NCBI GenBank assembly: GCA_951230915.1
Contig: OX579635.1
Coordinates: 20,770,001-20,834,000, forward strand
DNA: 64,000 bases
Reading direction: 5' to 3'
From: Antitrichia curtipendula
Taxonomy: Eukaryota; Streptophyta; Bryopsida; Hypnales; Leucodontaceae
Part shown: positions 1 through 11,369 of the stretch, in pieces
Numbering within the stretch: position 1 is the stretch's first letter
Layout of the letters: every line of letters begins with the position of its first letter
The notes under the pieces: generated by a model
Told to the model about the DNA's origin: nothing
Seen by the model: the letters and a program-made list of their open reading frames with translations, nothing else
The model's database searches: none
Program-made: the position numbers and the translations under genes

Positions 1-1734
1 AATAAATACAAGCTTGAAGAGCAAGAAACCAGCAATCAGATACTCACCCATGATTACGAACTTAAGAAACCCTGCTAGTAGACCTGCAAACGAACAGTTA
101 CAACAGTGAGAACGAGCAGAACAAAGCCTCCAGATTGAAACCTCCTATATGGTAAGTATACTCAATTTCAAGAAAGTCTTAAAACTCTCAACAAGTCAAG
201 AGAATTAAAACTACATCACACTGATCTAAAAAGTGACGAAATGATCATCAAAGCAGACATAAAAAAGCGCCGCTATTCCAGTACTGTAAACCCATTAGAA
301 AATCAAACATCTGAATAGTCCTTTACAGCAGATAACACCAAGCACAGCTAACGCGATTTGAGGACAAGACCTTGCTTCAAATATTCAGCTCAAGCAGGGT
401 ATTACAAACAAATGTCACCAAATTAACAAACAAAAGACTATCAAAGTCGGATAAACTGATTCTTGAGAAAAACAGAGAGACCCTCTCGGTTCAAATTCCA
501 AGAGAACCGTCTCCACCTCTGCTTCTAGTCTAGAGCACCAAATGGTTCATTCATCCTCTTCACCAACAGACGGTTCGACAAGAAGTATCACACACGCAAC
601 CAAACCCCACAAAACTCGAAACCAGCACCCCAATACGAACTACCGGGTCAATTTTTCTGGGTACTGCGGTAACGATCCAATACTCAGAAATCGGTAACAC
701 ACATGAACGCAGAACATGGCTACGCGATCATCGGAAGCTAATACCACCGAAATGCAAAACCCAAAACAGAACCCCCCTGCAAACAAGACGCACCTTGAAA
801 CGGCTTGAACACACACCAAAATCGCTTGTTCTACGCTTGTTCAAATAGGACTGCGGACACGAGACTGAAGAGTTGGGGGAAGTGGGGAGGCATATATGCA
901 GATCGATCCGGGGCTGCAGGAGATTCATGCATGCCAAGTCGATGAGAAACTGCACTGCTGAGCGAGCAGGAGGCGCTGGGAAAGAGGCACCTAGCGGTTC
1001 CCGGCTCTGCGGGCTGCTTCGTAGGCTCGGGAGATCCGAACCTAGGTAAGGGGGTTCGGGCCGAACCGAACCTCCGCCGAACCTGGGGTTCGTGTTCGTC
1101 CTATTCTGTCCTTTCTGTTCTGTATTTTATACGGAGTAATTGAGAATTCACGAAAGTTGACTCTTTGGTCAGTGGTTTGGTTACTTACATTTGCATCTTT
1201 AATAGATTTGTAAAATTCAGAATGAAAAGGTTGAGACCTTGGGCCCTGTTCAGACTAGCGGATGGACAAACTGATTTCAAGCTCATTGGTCGAAATTGCA
1301 TCTTTGTCCAATGTAGTTTTCAGACTTAGGGTTTTGTCCACTTCATAAGCTGCCGCGTCACCAACCAATGTGTCCACCTCAGCGGACAAGATGAAGAAAT
1401 TTTGGGTCTTGTCTACGGGTGTCTACGGGTGGCTCCACTTTACCGGTGGACAAAATGCTCCTATTTTGTCACAATGTTCTTCTTGCAAGGGCTCTTTTGC
1501 TATTTAAAACTTAAGGGAGAGAGATGAGAACGTGGGAGTTGAAGGGAAAGCTTAGGAAGGGGTTACACATAGGATTTGCAAGGAGTTAGGCTATTCGGCA
1601 ATTTGAAACCGCATCCTATGAGTCGGATGGCACCAACAACAACCTCATGTTGTGCAGGCATTTTGCAGGATGAAAGACTGATTATGGAGCTATTGTTTAC
1701 TTTTTGTTTGTTCGCTCGTTTGAACCAAGCCTTA
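1..1734. other. Non-coding stretch, no supported gene
   Basis: I see only short chance reading frames here. Positions about 1030-1100 are GC-rich and repeat the words GAACCGAACC and GGTTCGG several times, unlike the AT-rich surroundings. This could be the promoter or 5' leader of a minus-strand gene lying left of the window, but nothing shows it. From about 1240 the sequence has several TTGTCC/GGACAA words and may be old transposon DNA; I could not find paired ends. Confidence 0.4.
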
Positions 1735-2121
1735 GAGCATCCCCACAGCTCACACGCTAGACATGGGCGCCAAACCCTCAAAATGGTTTTTTTGGTGTAG
1801 CTTCATGAGGAGGCCGAATGGAGTGCTAATTGTTTGTCCCATGGTGGAAGGGGAGATTGACTCTCCAAATGCAGCTCCCGAAGAAGTTAGTCGCCACATT
1901 GCAGTGCCACGTTTATAGAAGACCTTGGAAACTAGGTCAAAAGTACAGTTAGGCAGTTAGACAGTTAGGCAAGGCACGCACAAGCCCCTGCACTTAACCG
2001 TCCTCTCTCCAATTTTGAACGTGCCTGGTCAAGATATGTACCTGCCATGGGGCAAGATTTGTAACTTGGGCCCGGCCATTTCCCGTGTTAGTTCCCTATA
2101 CGCCCCGCCATAGGGATGCTC
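1735..2121. mobile_element. Tourist-like (PIF/Harbinger-type) MITE
   Basis: The element starts GAGCATCCC and ends GGGATGCTC, an exact 9-bp terminal inverted repeat. It is flanked on both sides by the trinucleotide TTA (1732-1734 and 2122-2124). A TTA target duplication with GAGCATC-type ends is the signature of Tourist MITEs mobilised by PIF/Harbinger transposases. At 387 bp with no coding capacity it is non-autonomous. Confidence 0.75.
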
Positions 2122-2124
2122 TTA

Positions 2125-3499
2125 ATCTCAATTTTGGAAGAAGAAATTTTGGTCTCATTTGTTTAGTATTTTATAATTTGAAGATATAAATTCAAATGCA
2201 ATTTATAATTAGAAGCACCCAAGAGAAGGTGGCTTTTGTGACATTTTGGATAACTCTAACAGTTCTTCAATTTTGTTGTTATACAATTTTTGCTTCAAGG
2301 GATTGACGGCTAGAGCCGAAGAAGAGTACAAAATTGCAAGAATATGTCAAAATTTGTGGAAGACGGACAAAGGCACAGGCCCAATGTTTGTTGTCAAACA
2401 TAAATGTCTTTGTCAAGCTAAATTATATCAAACCAAGCTACATCCATCCATAATCAACACAAATTGCAATCGAGCATCCTTAATACTGTAATACGTAGAT
2501 TATACTTAGTGGATCTTATTGGGCAAGCGAAAGAAGATTCCTGCACACTTCAACGTGCTTTATTTGAACACTATTTATCAATAAGTTATGAAAGTTTGAA
2601 GTATTGTTTGCAAAAGGTGTACCCAAAATCAACACTAGTCTCTCTCTCCTACTAAACTCTCATGTTCTCATTGTGTACATGTTCATGTATCAATATCTAA
2701 AATTTCGTGTTGCTCTCGTGGTTCCAATGTAGGTGTCGCAACTTGGGCAGCGACGATCACGGATGCACATACCTTAGCTCTTGAATTCTCGTGTTGCTAT
2801 CTCGGTCCTGAACAGAAAGACACTTGATTCACGCACGCACACACACACACCTCGAAAACTGACCCTGAGATATTTTCTTCGTGAACTTTGGGAGTCCGTC
2901 ACTCTCGTCAAAAGTGAAGCCCACACCACAATGCAGTAAGCTTAGTCGATTTCGAAGTAGGTTTTGACTGGAAGGGTACGGCCACAGCTTTTTCTAGGCT
3001 GCTGTTATGGAGCATGGATGTCAAGGCCGGACTGAGTGAACATGGTCCTTCACGTCCTGGTGGTCCTTGTGCTTGATATCACAAACAGTCATGGGAGTCC
3101 TAATAAATAGTTTATTTCTCATGAGACTTTCGCGCAAGTTGCAGCAACCTGTTCTAGAATAGTCTTTGAGTTGCCTGCCTTGAAAAATAATACTCCTCAA
3201 GAGTCTAGTCATGTGCATTGTCTTGTACATAAGTTATGCATTAACTTAGTGCTTCAATCCATTCAACCACAAGTAGGATTGGATTCATAGCGGGCTTTGA
3301 ATAATGTAGCATCATTTGATCACACAAACCTTGCTTTCCAAATTTAGATTCAACCGTAGATTTTAGAATATTCTAATTCATATGATCCAATCATTTTTCT
3401 CAAGTTGTAGAAGTGAATAATTAAAGTGGGCACTTCCAAAATGCGCCGTTGATCCCAAATTGCCATCTTCACTTTGTGTACATCTCTAAAACCAACTAC
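2125..3499. other. Non-coding stretch
   Basis: Only short unrelated reading frames are present. A short CA-rich microsatellite lies near 2833-2852. I found no splice-consistent exon series and no recognisable protein motif. Confidence 0.4.
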
Positions 3500-3622
3500 G
3501 TACCCAAAAGATGTTTGCATCTTTTGGGTCATTAATTCTAATTATATTAATCCCATATTACTTTTGTGGGGTTGATATAATTAGAATTAATGACCCAAAA
3601 GATGCAAACATCTTTTGGGTAC
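3500..3622. repeat. Perfect long hairpin, 48-bp arms
   Basis: The left arm (3500-3547) and right arm (3575-3622) are exact reverse complements over 48 bp, separated by a 27-nt loop. Each arm also contains its own palindrome, ACCCAAAAGATG then TTTG then CATCTTTTGGGT, so the DNA or RNA could fold as one long stem or as two small hairpins. No coding sequence overlaps convincingly. It may be a young fold-back MITE or a small-RNA precursor. Confidence 0.85.
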
Positions 3623-4378
3623 CTATTGGAGGAAGAAATTGTTTAGAATCAAACTTTTTTTTTTAATAACTTTGACAAACAATATCCAAATGTCATGTTC
3701 TTTGGTGTGTTAGAACCTCCTTTCAAGCCAACAAGATAATAAATGAAAATTTGACCAGTGTAGTATTAATAGTAATTAGACATGATAGCAAAAAGTGGAA
3801 TTTTGGGGGGCTACCCACCTTATGATTCATATTGCCAATGTGAAATTTTGTTGGAAGGGGTGAAAATCAACCCTTCATGATTAGGAATGGATCCATGAGA
3901 AGAACTACTTAGTAGCTAATTCAAGGTTAGTCGGTGGAATTGAGGAAAAACCATTTGCAGTTTGAAACTACATCAGCAAAAAAAAAGGTTAAAAAAACGC
4001 CGGTAAAATTCAAAAAACTTCCCAAATGCTTTGGTGGGTGAGGTCAGAGTCAGCAAGGGGTGAAGACTGAAGAGTCTGAAAGCAGTGATGGCGGGAGTCC
4101 CAGAGAGGAAAGGGATTTAGAAGGGGCGGAGGAGTTGGATTTAAATTGGAGCAATAAGTTAGGTGACTGACTCCCGTGTCTGGATTGAAGGATTCTGAAC
4201 TCGGGTGGTTCGGAACTCAAGGTGGACCAGCACCGTCAACGGGAAATAATTCTTGAAAAGAGATGTCAAACTTCGTGGGAAACTATCATTCCAAAAATTA
4301 AAACTAGGGAGTAGGATCATCCATGAATAATAATTTATCAATGAAGTGGAAGTGATTTCGAGTATACTATTTTGGTTT
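3623..4378. other. Non-coding stretch
   Basis: AT-rich sequence with short poly-T and poly-A runs. I see no gene, splice series or paired repeat. Confidence 0.4.
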
Positions 4379-4801
4379 AAGGTAGTATGCTCTAAAAGCG
4401 ATCATTTAAGGACTCATCCACCCTTTTTTTTTTTTATAGGTTTCTATGGTCAAAAATATTTTTAGATAATTTTAAAGAGAAAGAAAAATAGATGTGGAAC
4501 TTGACACAAGTGGTTTAATATTTTTCAAGCATTTTTGAATTACTTATAAAATTTTCAGAGATCTGTGGCATAATTAGGCACTTGTTTGTGATCATAAGTC
4601 TCCCCAAATCTGTCCACTTGCAACTTGTAAAGAAATGTGTGGAAATCAAAGGCAATGATTGACTCTTGCAATAGAAAAATACTTATTCTTCAATTCATTC
4701 AATTGCTAAAGTGATTCATTTAAGGATCACCTCATCTCCATTCTCCAACTAATGATAGAGGCCATTGGAAGGAGAGGGGCAATTTTATAGTATACTACTT
4801 T
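4379..4801. mobile_element. MITE, AAGGTAGTATGCTC family, copy 1
   Basis: The left end reads AAGGTAGTATGCTCTAAAA. The right end read in reverse complement is AAAGTAGTATACTATAAAA, an imperfect terminal inverted repeat of about 19 bp. The interior matches 24545-24932 closely, including a shared AGAAAGAAAAATAGATGTGG word and a shared GACTCTTGCAATAGAAAAAT-like word. Two copies with the same ends establish a dispersed family. There is no coding capacity. Confidence 0.75.
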
Positions 4802-5370
4802 AAGTTGAGACTTTGGACTGAAGTGTACTCTAATCAATTGCCATATTGTTGTAGTTTAAAAAAAAATTGGTTTTATTTTAAATAGAAAGGAGTGTTTTCA
4901 TTGTGAGTGTTCAAGTTGCATTGCCAATTTAAGTCAAATTTATATCTGCTTGCATGCATCCACCCACCTACCCACCTCTTTGATATATGATAAAATTGTT
5001 GAAATTGAAGGAAGCAAATGTCTTTGTGCCAAGATTCAAACCAAAACGTGATTTTTGTTAAAAAAAGCCACTTGTGTGTTAACCTTATGACATTTATTCT
5101 GTTATGCGTTTTTGTTTATACCTTAGAACAAATATATTATGTACTTCAATTTCCATCAGATTCGATGTTAAGAAACTTTTTAAACAATCAACTATTACTT
5201 GGGATGAATGAGAAGGTATTTGACAAATTCGTTTTCTGGAAATACTCCCAACACTCCAAATTATGGAATTCAAAGAGCTCATGGGTTATTGGGTTAAGTG
5301 AAGGGGGTAAAAACTGCACCATTTTACCAGTAACGTACGAATAGGGACAAAATCGTTGACCAGAACGGTC
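4802..5370. other. Non-coding stretch
   Basis: A 108-codon open frame at 5018-5344 shows no family motif and is probably chance. Nothing else is supported. Confidence 0.35.
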
Positions 5371-5561
5371 TTGCGTGGATGAATGTTGCTTGCCCACGAA
5401 GGCACGCAAATTTGCTTCGTGGATGAATGTTGCTTGCCCACAAAGGCACGCAAATTTGCTTCGTGGATGAATGTTGCTTGCCCACAAAGGCACGCAAATT
5501 TGCTTCGTGGATGAATGTTGCTTGCCCACAAAGGCACGCAAATTTGCTTCGTGGATGAATG
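5371..5561. repeat. 44-bp tandem repeat, about 4.3 copies
   Basis: Units start at 5371, 5416, 5460 and 5504, with a partial unit at 5548-5561. The first unit is one base longer and reads CCCACGAA where the later ones read CCCACAAA. Each unit carries TTCGTGG and CCCAC(G/A)AA, a short inverted repeat. Because 44 is not a multiple of three, successive units shift frame. Two minus-strand frames stay open across the array, which is why it looks protein-like; I do not call it a gene. Confidence 0.9.
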
Positions 5562-7103
5562 AAAACAAGAGAATGAACTTTCCTGACTCACCAAAGCAAC
5601 CGAGCCGAATGTCCATTCTGGCTCAGTCGATTCATGGATGAATGAAAACAGACTGAAATGAATGAACTTTTCTGACTCAGCAAGTCAAGGCCATTCTGGA
5701 ATCCGCCAGATGGAACTTTCGGGCTGACTGAGTGGGACCCGAGTTGAAAAAATGAGTCATTCCAGCAGAATACCCGTACACTAATCCTTGAAACTAATTT
5801 TTCAAAGCCACTCTATTTTAAAATTAGTGAGGGTGAAATCTTATTGTATTGTGTCAATTTTTGTAATTTTGTTTTGTATTTACATTGATTTTTATTTAGG
5901 TGATTCTAATTTTACACCTTCACTAATAGATAAATTTGTGTTTTTGTAAATTAGGTTTCAATCTATACCACCTAGGCTTGTTGAATATGATGTGCCAAAG
6001 CAATAGATTGAGCGGGTCCTTGCATGGTGACGGCTAGTGGGTGGAGAATAGACCCCACCATCCCCCACTTTGATTCCACTTGTAAAATTGTGAACCCACC
6101 TCTATGTTTTTTTGACAATCACGATTTAGCTTGTAGTTCTTCCACGTTAGTTTCATGCTCTTGCTTATCATTGCTTATCCCCAAAATTGTTGTGCAAAGC
6201 CATACTCAGACAAAGATTCTCCACAATCTCTGGTTTTGAGTCACTGAAGAGGCTTGCTACTATTGAGTGGTTGAATGCATTTTGTAAGTGTCCGCTTTGA
6301 AAGTTGCCTTTGTAAAAATGAAGTAGGAAAAAAAAAGTTGTATGGGCCCGCATAGGAGCCATTGAGGCCGCCTACAGTATGCTTGGGTGGCCTTGCTGTA
6401 ATACAGATTGTATACATATTTTAGCATTGACCCTCATTTGTCAATAATGATTTGTAAAATAGAATGTAAGAAAATGTTCATAATCTTCAAGATGAATTTT
6501 AGCGTAACCAAAACTTTAACCTCAAAATAGTGACTAACCTATAAAGGACCTTGGAAGCATAAAGGACCTTGGAAGTCTCCGAAGCGGGGCATTTTCAAAG
6601 TCAAATACAAATTTTCACATAGTTCTTGGTTTTAAATGTTATTAAGATTGACTAAATCCACGTAATTTTTTGCATAAATTGTTAAAAATGCAAGGAATTA
6701 TAGTTTCATTTTCTAACTCATCCAACTAAATTGGTGAACCTTTGATATATAGCACAAATTATTCCTAAAATAAATGGGTGTTTATTGAAGTTATTATGGA
6801 ACTGCATGGGACCTTCATTCTCAATTATGGCTTTCACGTCGAGTAGGCTTTAGAGGAATTACTTAACTACATAGATATGTTGAGTTGGCTTTGATTGATG
6901 TAGTGAGGTGGATAATTGAGAATATATAGAATGATTATATTTTACCTTGGAAGAACAGAAGAACCCGTTTTGGGTGGTGAATTGTGAATTTAATATTTAT
7001 CACATTGACTTAAACTTTTGGGTGGAGGTGTGTATTAGAATTGACTTCAAGGCATTCCATCTTGCATAAGAATCCAGTAAATAGTCTCTTCAAAGAAGTT
7101 ATG
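5562..7103. other. Non-coding stretch
   Basis: No gene is supported. A small direct duplication of ATAAAGGACCTTGGAAG occurs near 6540-6575. The rest is AT-rich sequence without paired ends. Confidence 0.4.
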
Positions 7104-7202
7104 CACTAGTAAGGTAGGAGCACTCAATATTGCCACCTTTTGGATGGCAATTGAGAGAGTGGTCAACTAGTAAGGTAGGAGCACCCAATATTGCCATCTT
7201 TT
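7104..7202. repeat. Direct duplication carrying an AAGGTAGGAGC word
   Basis: The phrase CTAGTAAGGTAGGAGCA(C) followed by CAATATTGCCA occurs near 7106 and again near 7167 with one or two differences. It resembles the left end of the AGGTAGG MITE group found elsewhere in the window, so it may be two stacked element ends or a local tandem duplication. Confidence 0.5.
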
Positions 7203-7454
7203 GCTTGCAACCACCTACCGAAGGTATAGAAGGAACAAAAAAGATTGAAAAAATGTCACTATGTCCTTCAATTCCCCCTCAAGTTTTTAAGAGCAACCGA
7301 AGGGAGTTGAAGGGTGTTTATTTTAGGAAAGTCTAGTGATGTGTAAGTACCCTATGCTTTAAACTTCAACATTTTTTAGAATATTTATTGAGCATTCAAA
7401 AATTATAAAACAAATTGGATTGAATTCCTCATGAAATCACTAACAATCTACTTA

Positions 7455-7781
7455 AGGTAGGAGGTTTTAAAAGCGCACAAGTTCTAAAACCGCCCACCTC
7501 TTCAAATGTACATTATTTGTACATGTTTCTTTTTCATAGCCTCCAATAATGTACAAACAGTGTACATTTGAGGAGGTGGGCGATTTTAGAGCCCTATGCC
7601 ATTGCAACTTCAAAATTTCATAACTAATTCTACAGAGCTCCAAAAAATATGAAACAACTTGGATTAGATGTCAACTCCTCTTGTCTTTCAAGGAAAATTG
7701 ACTGAAAAATATTTCAAGAAGCTTCATCTCCCCAAAATTCTGTTCCAGCTCTTAGGTGTGCTATTTACGGACCTACTACCT
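7455..7781. mobile_element. MITE, AGGTAGGAGG family, copy 1
   Basis: The left end is AGGTAGGAGG preceded by TA; the right end is GGACCTACTACCT. The interior has an inner inverted repeat, CCCACCTC-TCAAATGTAC against GTACATTTGAGGAGGTGGG. Its right half is the reverse complement of the left half of the element at 41427-41744 (shared GAAACAACTTGG / CCAAGTTGTTTC and CATAACTAATTC words). The two copies therefore lie in opposite orientations. Confidence 0.75.
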
Positions 7782-7784
7782 TTA

Positions 7785-8580
7785 CGATCTAGTAGAAGTT
7801 TTTCTCTAGTTTGCACTTGCACTCAGAGATGAGAGCACGAGAAAAAGGGGGGTTATGAAGACTTGGTCTCGGAGTTGCATTCCACAGACAAAGCGTCGTC
7901 GTCAGAAAGCAGATAAGCTTGTCACTTCCCCATTGCGAGTGACTGACCACCACGGCAGCATGAAGTGGAAGTTATTCTCGACTACTCAGTCACTTAAAAT
8001 GAGTGCCAACATCTTACGGAGTAACTTTTTGTATTATTTATGGCAACCTCCGCCGCACAGACATCACAGTAGTCGGCGTTCTCCACTGATCTCATCAATC
8101 TCATCAATCTAGCTCCGCCTGCAACTTGCGCTGCTGATCAGTTTGAAAGTGGTGCAGTTTCACCCTTTGATGACTCCGCCTTGTATTCTATGCATCCTGA
8201 GTCTGTCGACATTCAAAGATTAGTCAATGTGATCTCAATTTAGTTTTTCATACTCATCTCCGACGAATCCGCGCTGGCGGATCCTCTTTGCAGGAAATAT
8301 ATCTGTTGTGATGGTTTGATCTGGATTGTCAATGCTCTTGTGTGGAGCAAGTGCTGTTTGTGGTGAACTTGGGAGGCTTATGGTAGGCGATTGAGTGAGC
8401 TACCATTCGGTACGAAATCTTAGTCAATGTGATGGAAATGGGATATAGGCAAACTTTGTCTGTCGCTTGCGGTGTCGACGTTTGTGGGTACTTGTGTAGC
8501 TTGTGGTTGATGAATTCTAAGTTTATCAAGCTCTGTGTTGGTGCAGGGAAGTGAAGCGTAATTAAGACGAGCGTTCGACA
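7785..8580. other. Upstream region of the GH16 gene
   Basis: Base composition becomes more balanced than in the AT-rich DNA to the left, as expected for a promoter and 5' leader. The open frames at 7855-8112 (+) and 8329-8778 (-) have no recognisable domain. I cannot place a TATA box with confidence. Confidence 0.35.
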
Positions 8581-9928
8581 ATGAATGGAGGAGGTTGCGG
8601 TGGGAGTTGCGCCTGTTTTGGTCCTGCGGGTCCTCGTGTGCAAAAGGTCAGTGATTGTTGTATGGAGTTTTGTAGCATTGTGATAATATGGGCACTCTCT
8701 CATTCGCCATCTCGTGGAATGAGGGAAGTGGAGTCCTCCAGATAGTGATTTTGATTGAAAAACATTTGCACTCGCCATGTTCAGCTTCGTCTTACCTTGT
8801 TTTTAAACCTGCCCCTTGCACTGTAAGTTGTTATCCAGCGTTTGTTATGGAACACAATCGTGGTTAGACAATTCTCGCATTACTACATGGGTGCATTATC
8901 TGCGATTTTGGAACGAAACCCTAATGCTTTCTTTCGTACGGTCTATAGGTGCTGGATGCTTCCAAGGAGATCACGGCCTCCAAGCCCGTCCTCCTCACAA
9001 CCACAAAACATTTGACAGAAATTGAAGTCGACTACGGGCACGAGATTTTGGAGCACAGTAAGGAGGCGAAAGAAATCGCCATCACGTATGACATTCGCAA
9101 CGGAGCCCGGTGGCGGACGACACACCGCTTCGAATCTGGTAAGTTTTTTCCTCAGTTAATGTAAAGTCTCCATTCACCATACAGTGAGGAAGAGATTCCA
9201 TTTCCCATATATGTGAACTTTGAAACTTTCCTACAACAATCTAGAAACTTGCACCATCTTAAATTTTATACATTTAGTTGGGTTAGCTAAAACGCAATTG
9301 CAAAAAAATAAGTTTCCATAGCTTAAGTATTTTTACACTTATCAAAGCTCACATGTATGGTCAGCGGAACTCTAATGTACAGTTCTGAATGGTTAATGGA
9401 GCCTCTACCTTACCCGGCGTCCCTCAAAAACAAACTTTACGTCTCTAAGCCTGGTTTCGAGTGTTGGTTGCAGGCGTTTTCAGTACCAAGATCAAAACCC
9501 CTGCGGGCAACACCAGCGGCTTGAACTGCAGCTTCTACCTGTCCTCCTTGGAAGGCGATAAGACGCAGGACGAGATCGACTTCGAGTTTCTGGGTAAGGA
9601 CAAGGGCACCATCCAGACGAACGTGTACACGCAGGGTACGGGCAACCGCGAGGAGATTCACCACCTGGGATTCGACTCTTCGGGGGCCTTTCACGAGTAC
9701 GCCATTCACTGGAACTCCAGTGAGATTCTGTGGTTCATTGACGGGGTGCAAGTTCGGAAGCATGAGCGGAAAGAGAACGAAGTGTACCCCACGAAGCCCA
9801 TGTTCTTGTACGCGTCTGTGTGGAATGCCGGGTATATCAACGATGGCGAGTGGGCCGGTTGTTATGTAGGTTGTGATGAGCCGTATCTGTGCACTTACAA
9901 GGACGTTCAAATCCCTCACCTGCAGTAG
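8581..9928 (+). CDS. GH16 glucanase / xyloglucan endotransglucosylase-like enzyme
   Basis: Three exons are inferred: 8581-8646, 8949-9138 and 9474-9928. Donors are GTCAGT and GTAAGT, acceptors TATAG and TTGCAG. Phases fit exactly and give 236 residues. The GH16 active-site motif DEIDFEFLG is intact (nucleophile about Glu119, acid/base about Glu123), followed by TNVYTQGTGNRE and a conserved FHEYAIHW strand. These show a clan-B glycoside hydrolase acting on beta-glucan or xyloglucan in the wall. It lacks the C-terminal XET_C extension of true XTHs. No signal peptide is visible: the predicted first exon is short and Gly/Cys-rich. Both traits recall the short plant EG16 group, but this is inference and a missed upstream exon could supply a signal peptide. 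Family assignment is firm; exon 1 is the weakest part. Confidence 0.8.
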
Positions 9929-10100
9929 CTGCAAGAAATTCTCACCAATTTGCTGTTTCCATTGCCGGTTATATCAACGATGGCGAGTGGACCGGGTGTT
10001 GTGTAGGTTGTGATGAGCCGTATCTGTGCACTTACAAGGACATTCAAATCCCTCACTTGCAGTAGTTGCAAGAAATTCACACCAATTTCCTGTTTCAATA
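9827..10100 (+). repeat. Tandem duplication of the GH16 3' end, 137-bp period
   Basis: Copy 1 is 9827-9963 and includes the last 33 or so codons, stop codon and 3' flank of the GH16 gene. Copy 2 is 9964-10100 and repeats the same stretch with about ten substitutions, including its own CTTGCAGTAG stop context. The second copy lies beyond the first stop codon, so it should not be translated as part of the enzyme. Confidence 0.9.
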
Positions 10101-10650
10101 GTGGGCTTTAGTAAAGAGTAGCCAGAGTTGTCCACCGTTGAAGAGTGTCGTCTGGCGCACTCTCATTCTCCAACGATACTTCCGAAGTTGGAAGTTGTCA
10201 ACTACTTCAAGGACTTCAAGATGCCCTCCACTTTTGTCTTCTCCTAATGGTCCACCCATTCCAATGTTGGAAACTTCAACGTTCACCGTTTTTCCTCCTA
10301 AACTACTTTGGAAGAATGGTGTTCAGAGTTTAGGGTCGGGGATGGGAGCCTTTGCTGGTCTTCGTACCTTGCCCCGCCAATCCTACACATGCACAAACAT
10401 CGAAATTTCCCCTCTGAATTTGGCAAGGATCATTCGCTAGTATCATACACCCTGACCACTTTCATCTGACTGCCTGGGGTCCAAAACAATACCTACAACG
10501 TAGTTTGAATGTGTGACAAGTGTGCGACAGTCAATGAATGTGCAGCAGAGTTCAGAATGTCAGTTTAGAGAAGGTTATAATCAAAAACTTGATTGTAGCA
10601 GCGACTACTTGATTTGGATTGTTGCAAGAGATACTTTGAGCTTCTGGATT
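10101..10650. other. 3' flank of the GH16 gene, no gene seen
   Basis: A 100-codon open frame at 10138-10440 has no recognised motif and no splice context. It may be 3' UTR sequence. Confidence 0.3.
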
Positions 10651-10656
10651 TAGAAT

Positions 10657-11369
10657 TTAAAGGTGCAGTTGGCAGTGGGGACAGCGGTGCTCACCATAGT
10701 ATCTGTAGAAGCCGTATCGCGAAGTGTTGGGCAGAACATTCTTCCCTTTGTTTCGTTGAGGGCCGCCACCCCTAGTGCTGTAGAAACTACTCCTTGCACC
10801 TGCTGGGCTTGTTTGAATCGCTCGCGGTTCCCCTCCGCTTCCAAAACCTCGTCCTGAACAATCCCCCCTGCACACCTCTCGTGCACTCGACCTTCAGAAC
10901 ACATCACAAACCACCTTAAACCCTAAACTAAACCCTAATCACGGATTTAAACGACAAAGAATGTGATAGACAGCGCAATTGCTCACCCATTCTTGCTTGA
11001 ATAGCCGAAGGTGATCTTGGGAATTAGGGGTTTCAGTCCGACTCGAGGATGGTAGCAATTGACGTGGTCCTCGAGAAACTCGGGCTCGGGATTTTGTCCA
11101 CAGTTCCAAGCCTCTAACGAGTTCAAGTTGTATCGCTTCTTACCGACCGGCTGTTTCTGCCTGCACGGACACTCTCTTCCTTTCGCACTGGCGTCGAAAC
11201 AGCAGCGCCCTACAAGGCACGGACATTGAAATGGAGAAGTGATCCTCAAATGAGATTTGAAAACTTTACATGCGAGCTTAATATTTTTTATGAACATTTG
11301 GGGCTCAGAATTTGCACAATGCTGAAAGTGAAGAGAATCTTGTAGTTGAAGTTGCACACGTGCACACAA
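10657..11369 (-). CDS. Hypothetical Cys-rich protein, two inferred exons
   Basis: I do not recognise a family. On the minus strand an exon ending near 10988 (donor GTGAGC) joins in phase to one starting near 10862 after an acceptor GTGTGCAG. The upstream exon has a Cys-rich stretch (CPC, CC, CPC) followed by a Trp-Asn-Cys and His-rich segment. The downstream exon ends in RYYGEHRCPHC, a possible zinc-binding knuckle. A second donor-like GTGAGC right after RYYG could continue the protein elsewhere. The intron contains two AAACCCTAA telo-box words (about 10919-10940). The start and true ends are unknown, and this could also be a gene fragment. Confidence 0.35.

Noticed and set aside
1240..1735. 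A hAT-type element suggested by GGGCCCTGTTC
   Set aside because: No matching inverted end and no 8-bp target duplication could be found.
5188..5616. A 142-codon minus-strand open frame with repeated AFVGKQHSSTKQI-type text
   Set aside because: It is produced entirely by the 44-bp tandem repeat, has no promoter or splice context, and a second frame is equally open.
9437..9934. A 165-codon minus-strand open frame
   Set aside because: It is the antisense shadow of the GH16 third exon, whose plus-strand frame carries the catalytic motif.
10915..10942. Interstitial telomere repeat (CCCTAAA words)
   Set aside because: Only two spaced copies, better described as telo-box motifs.
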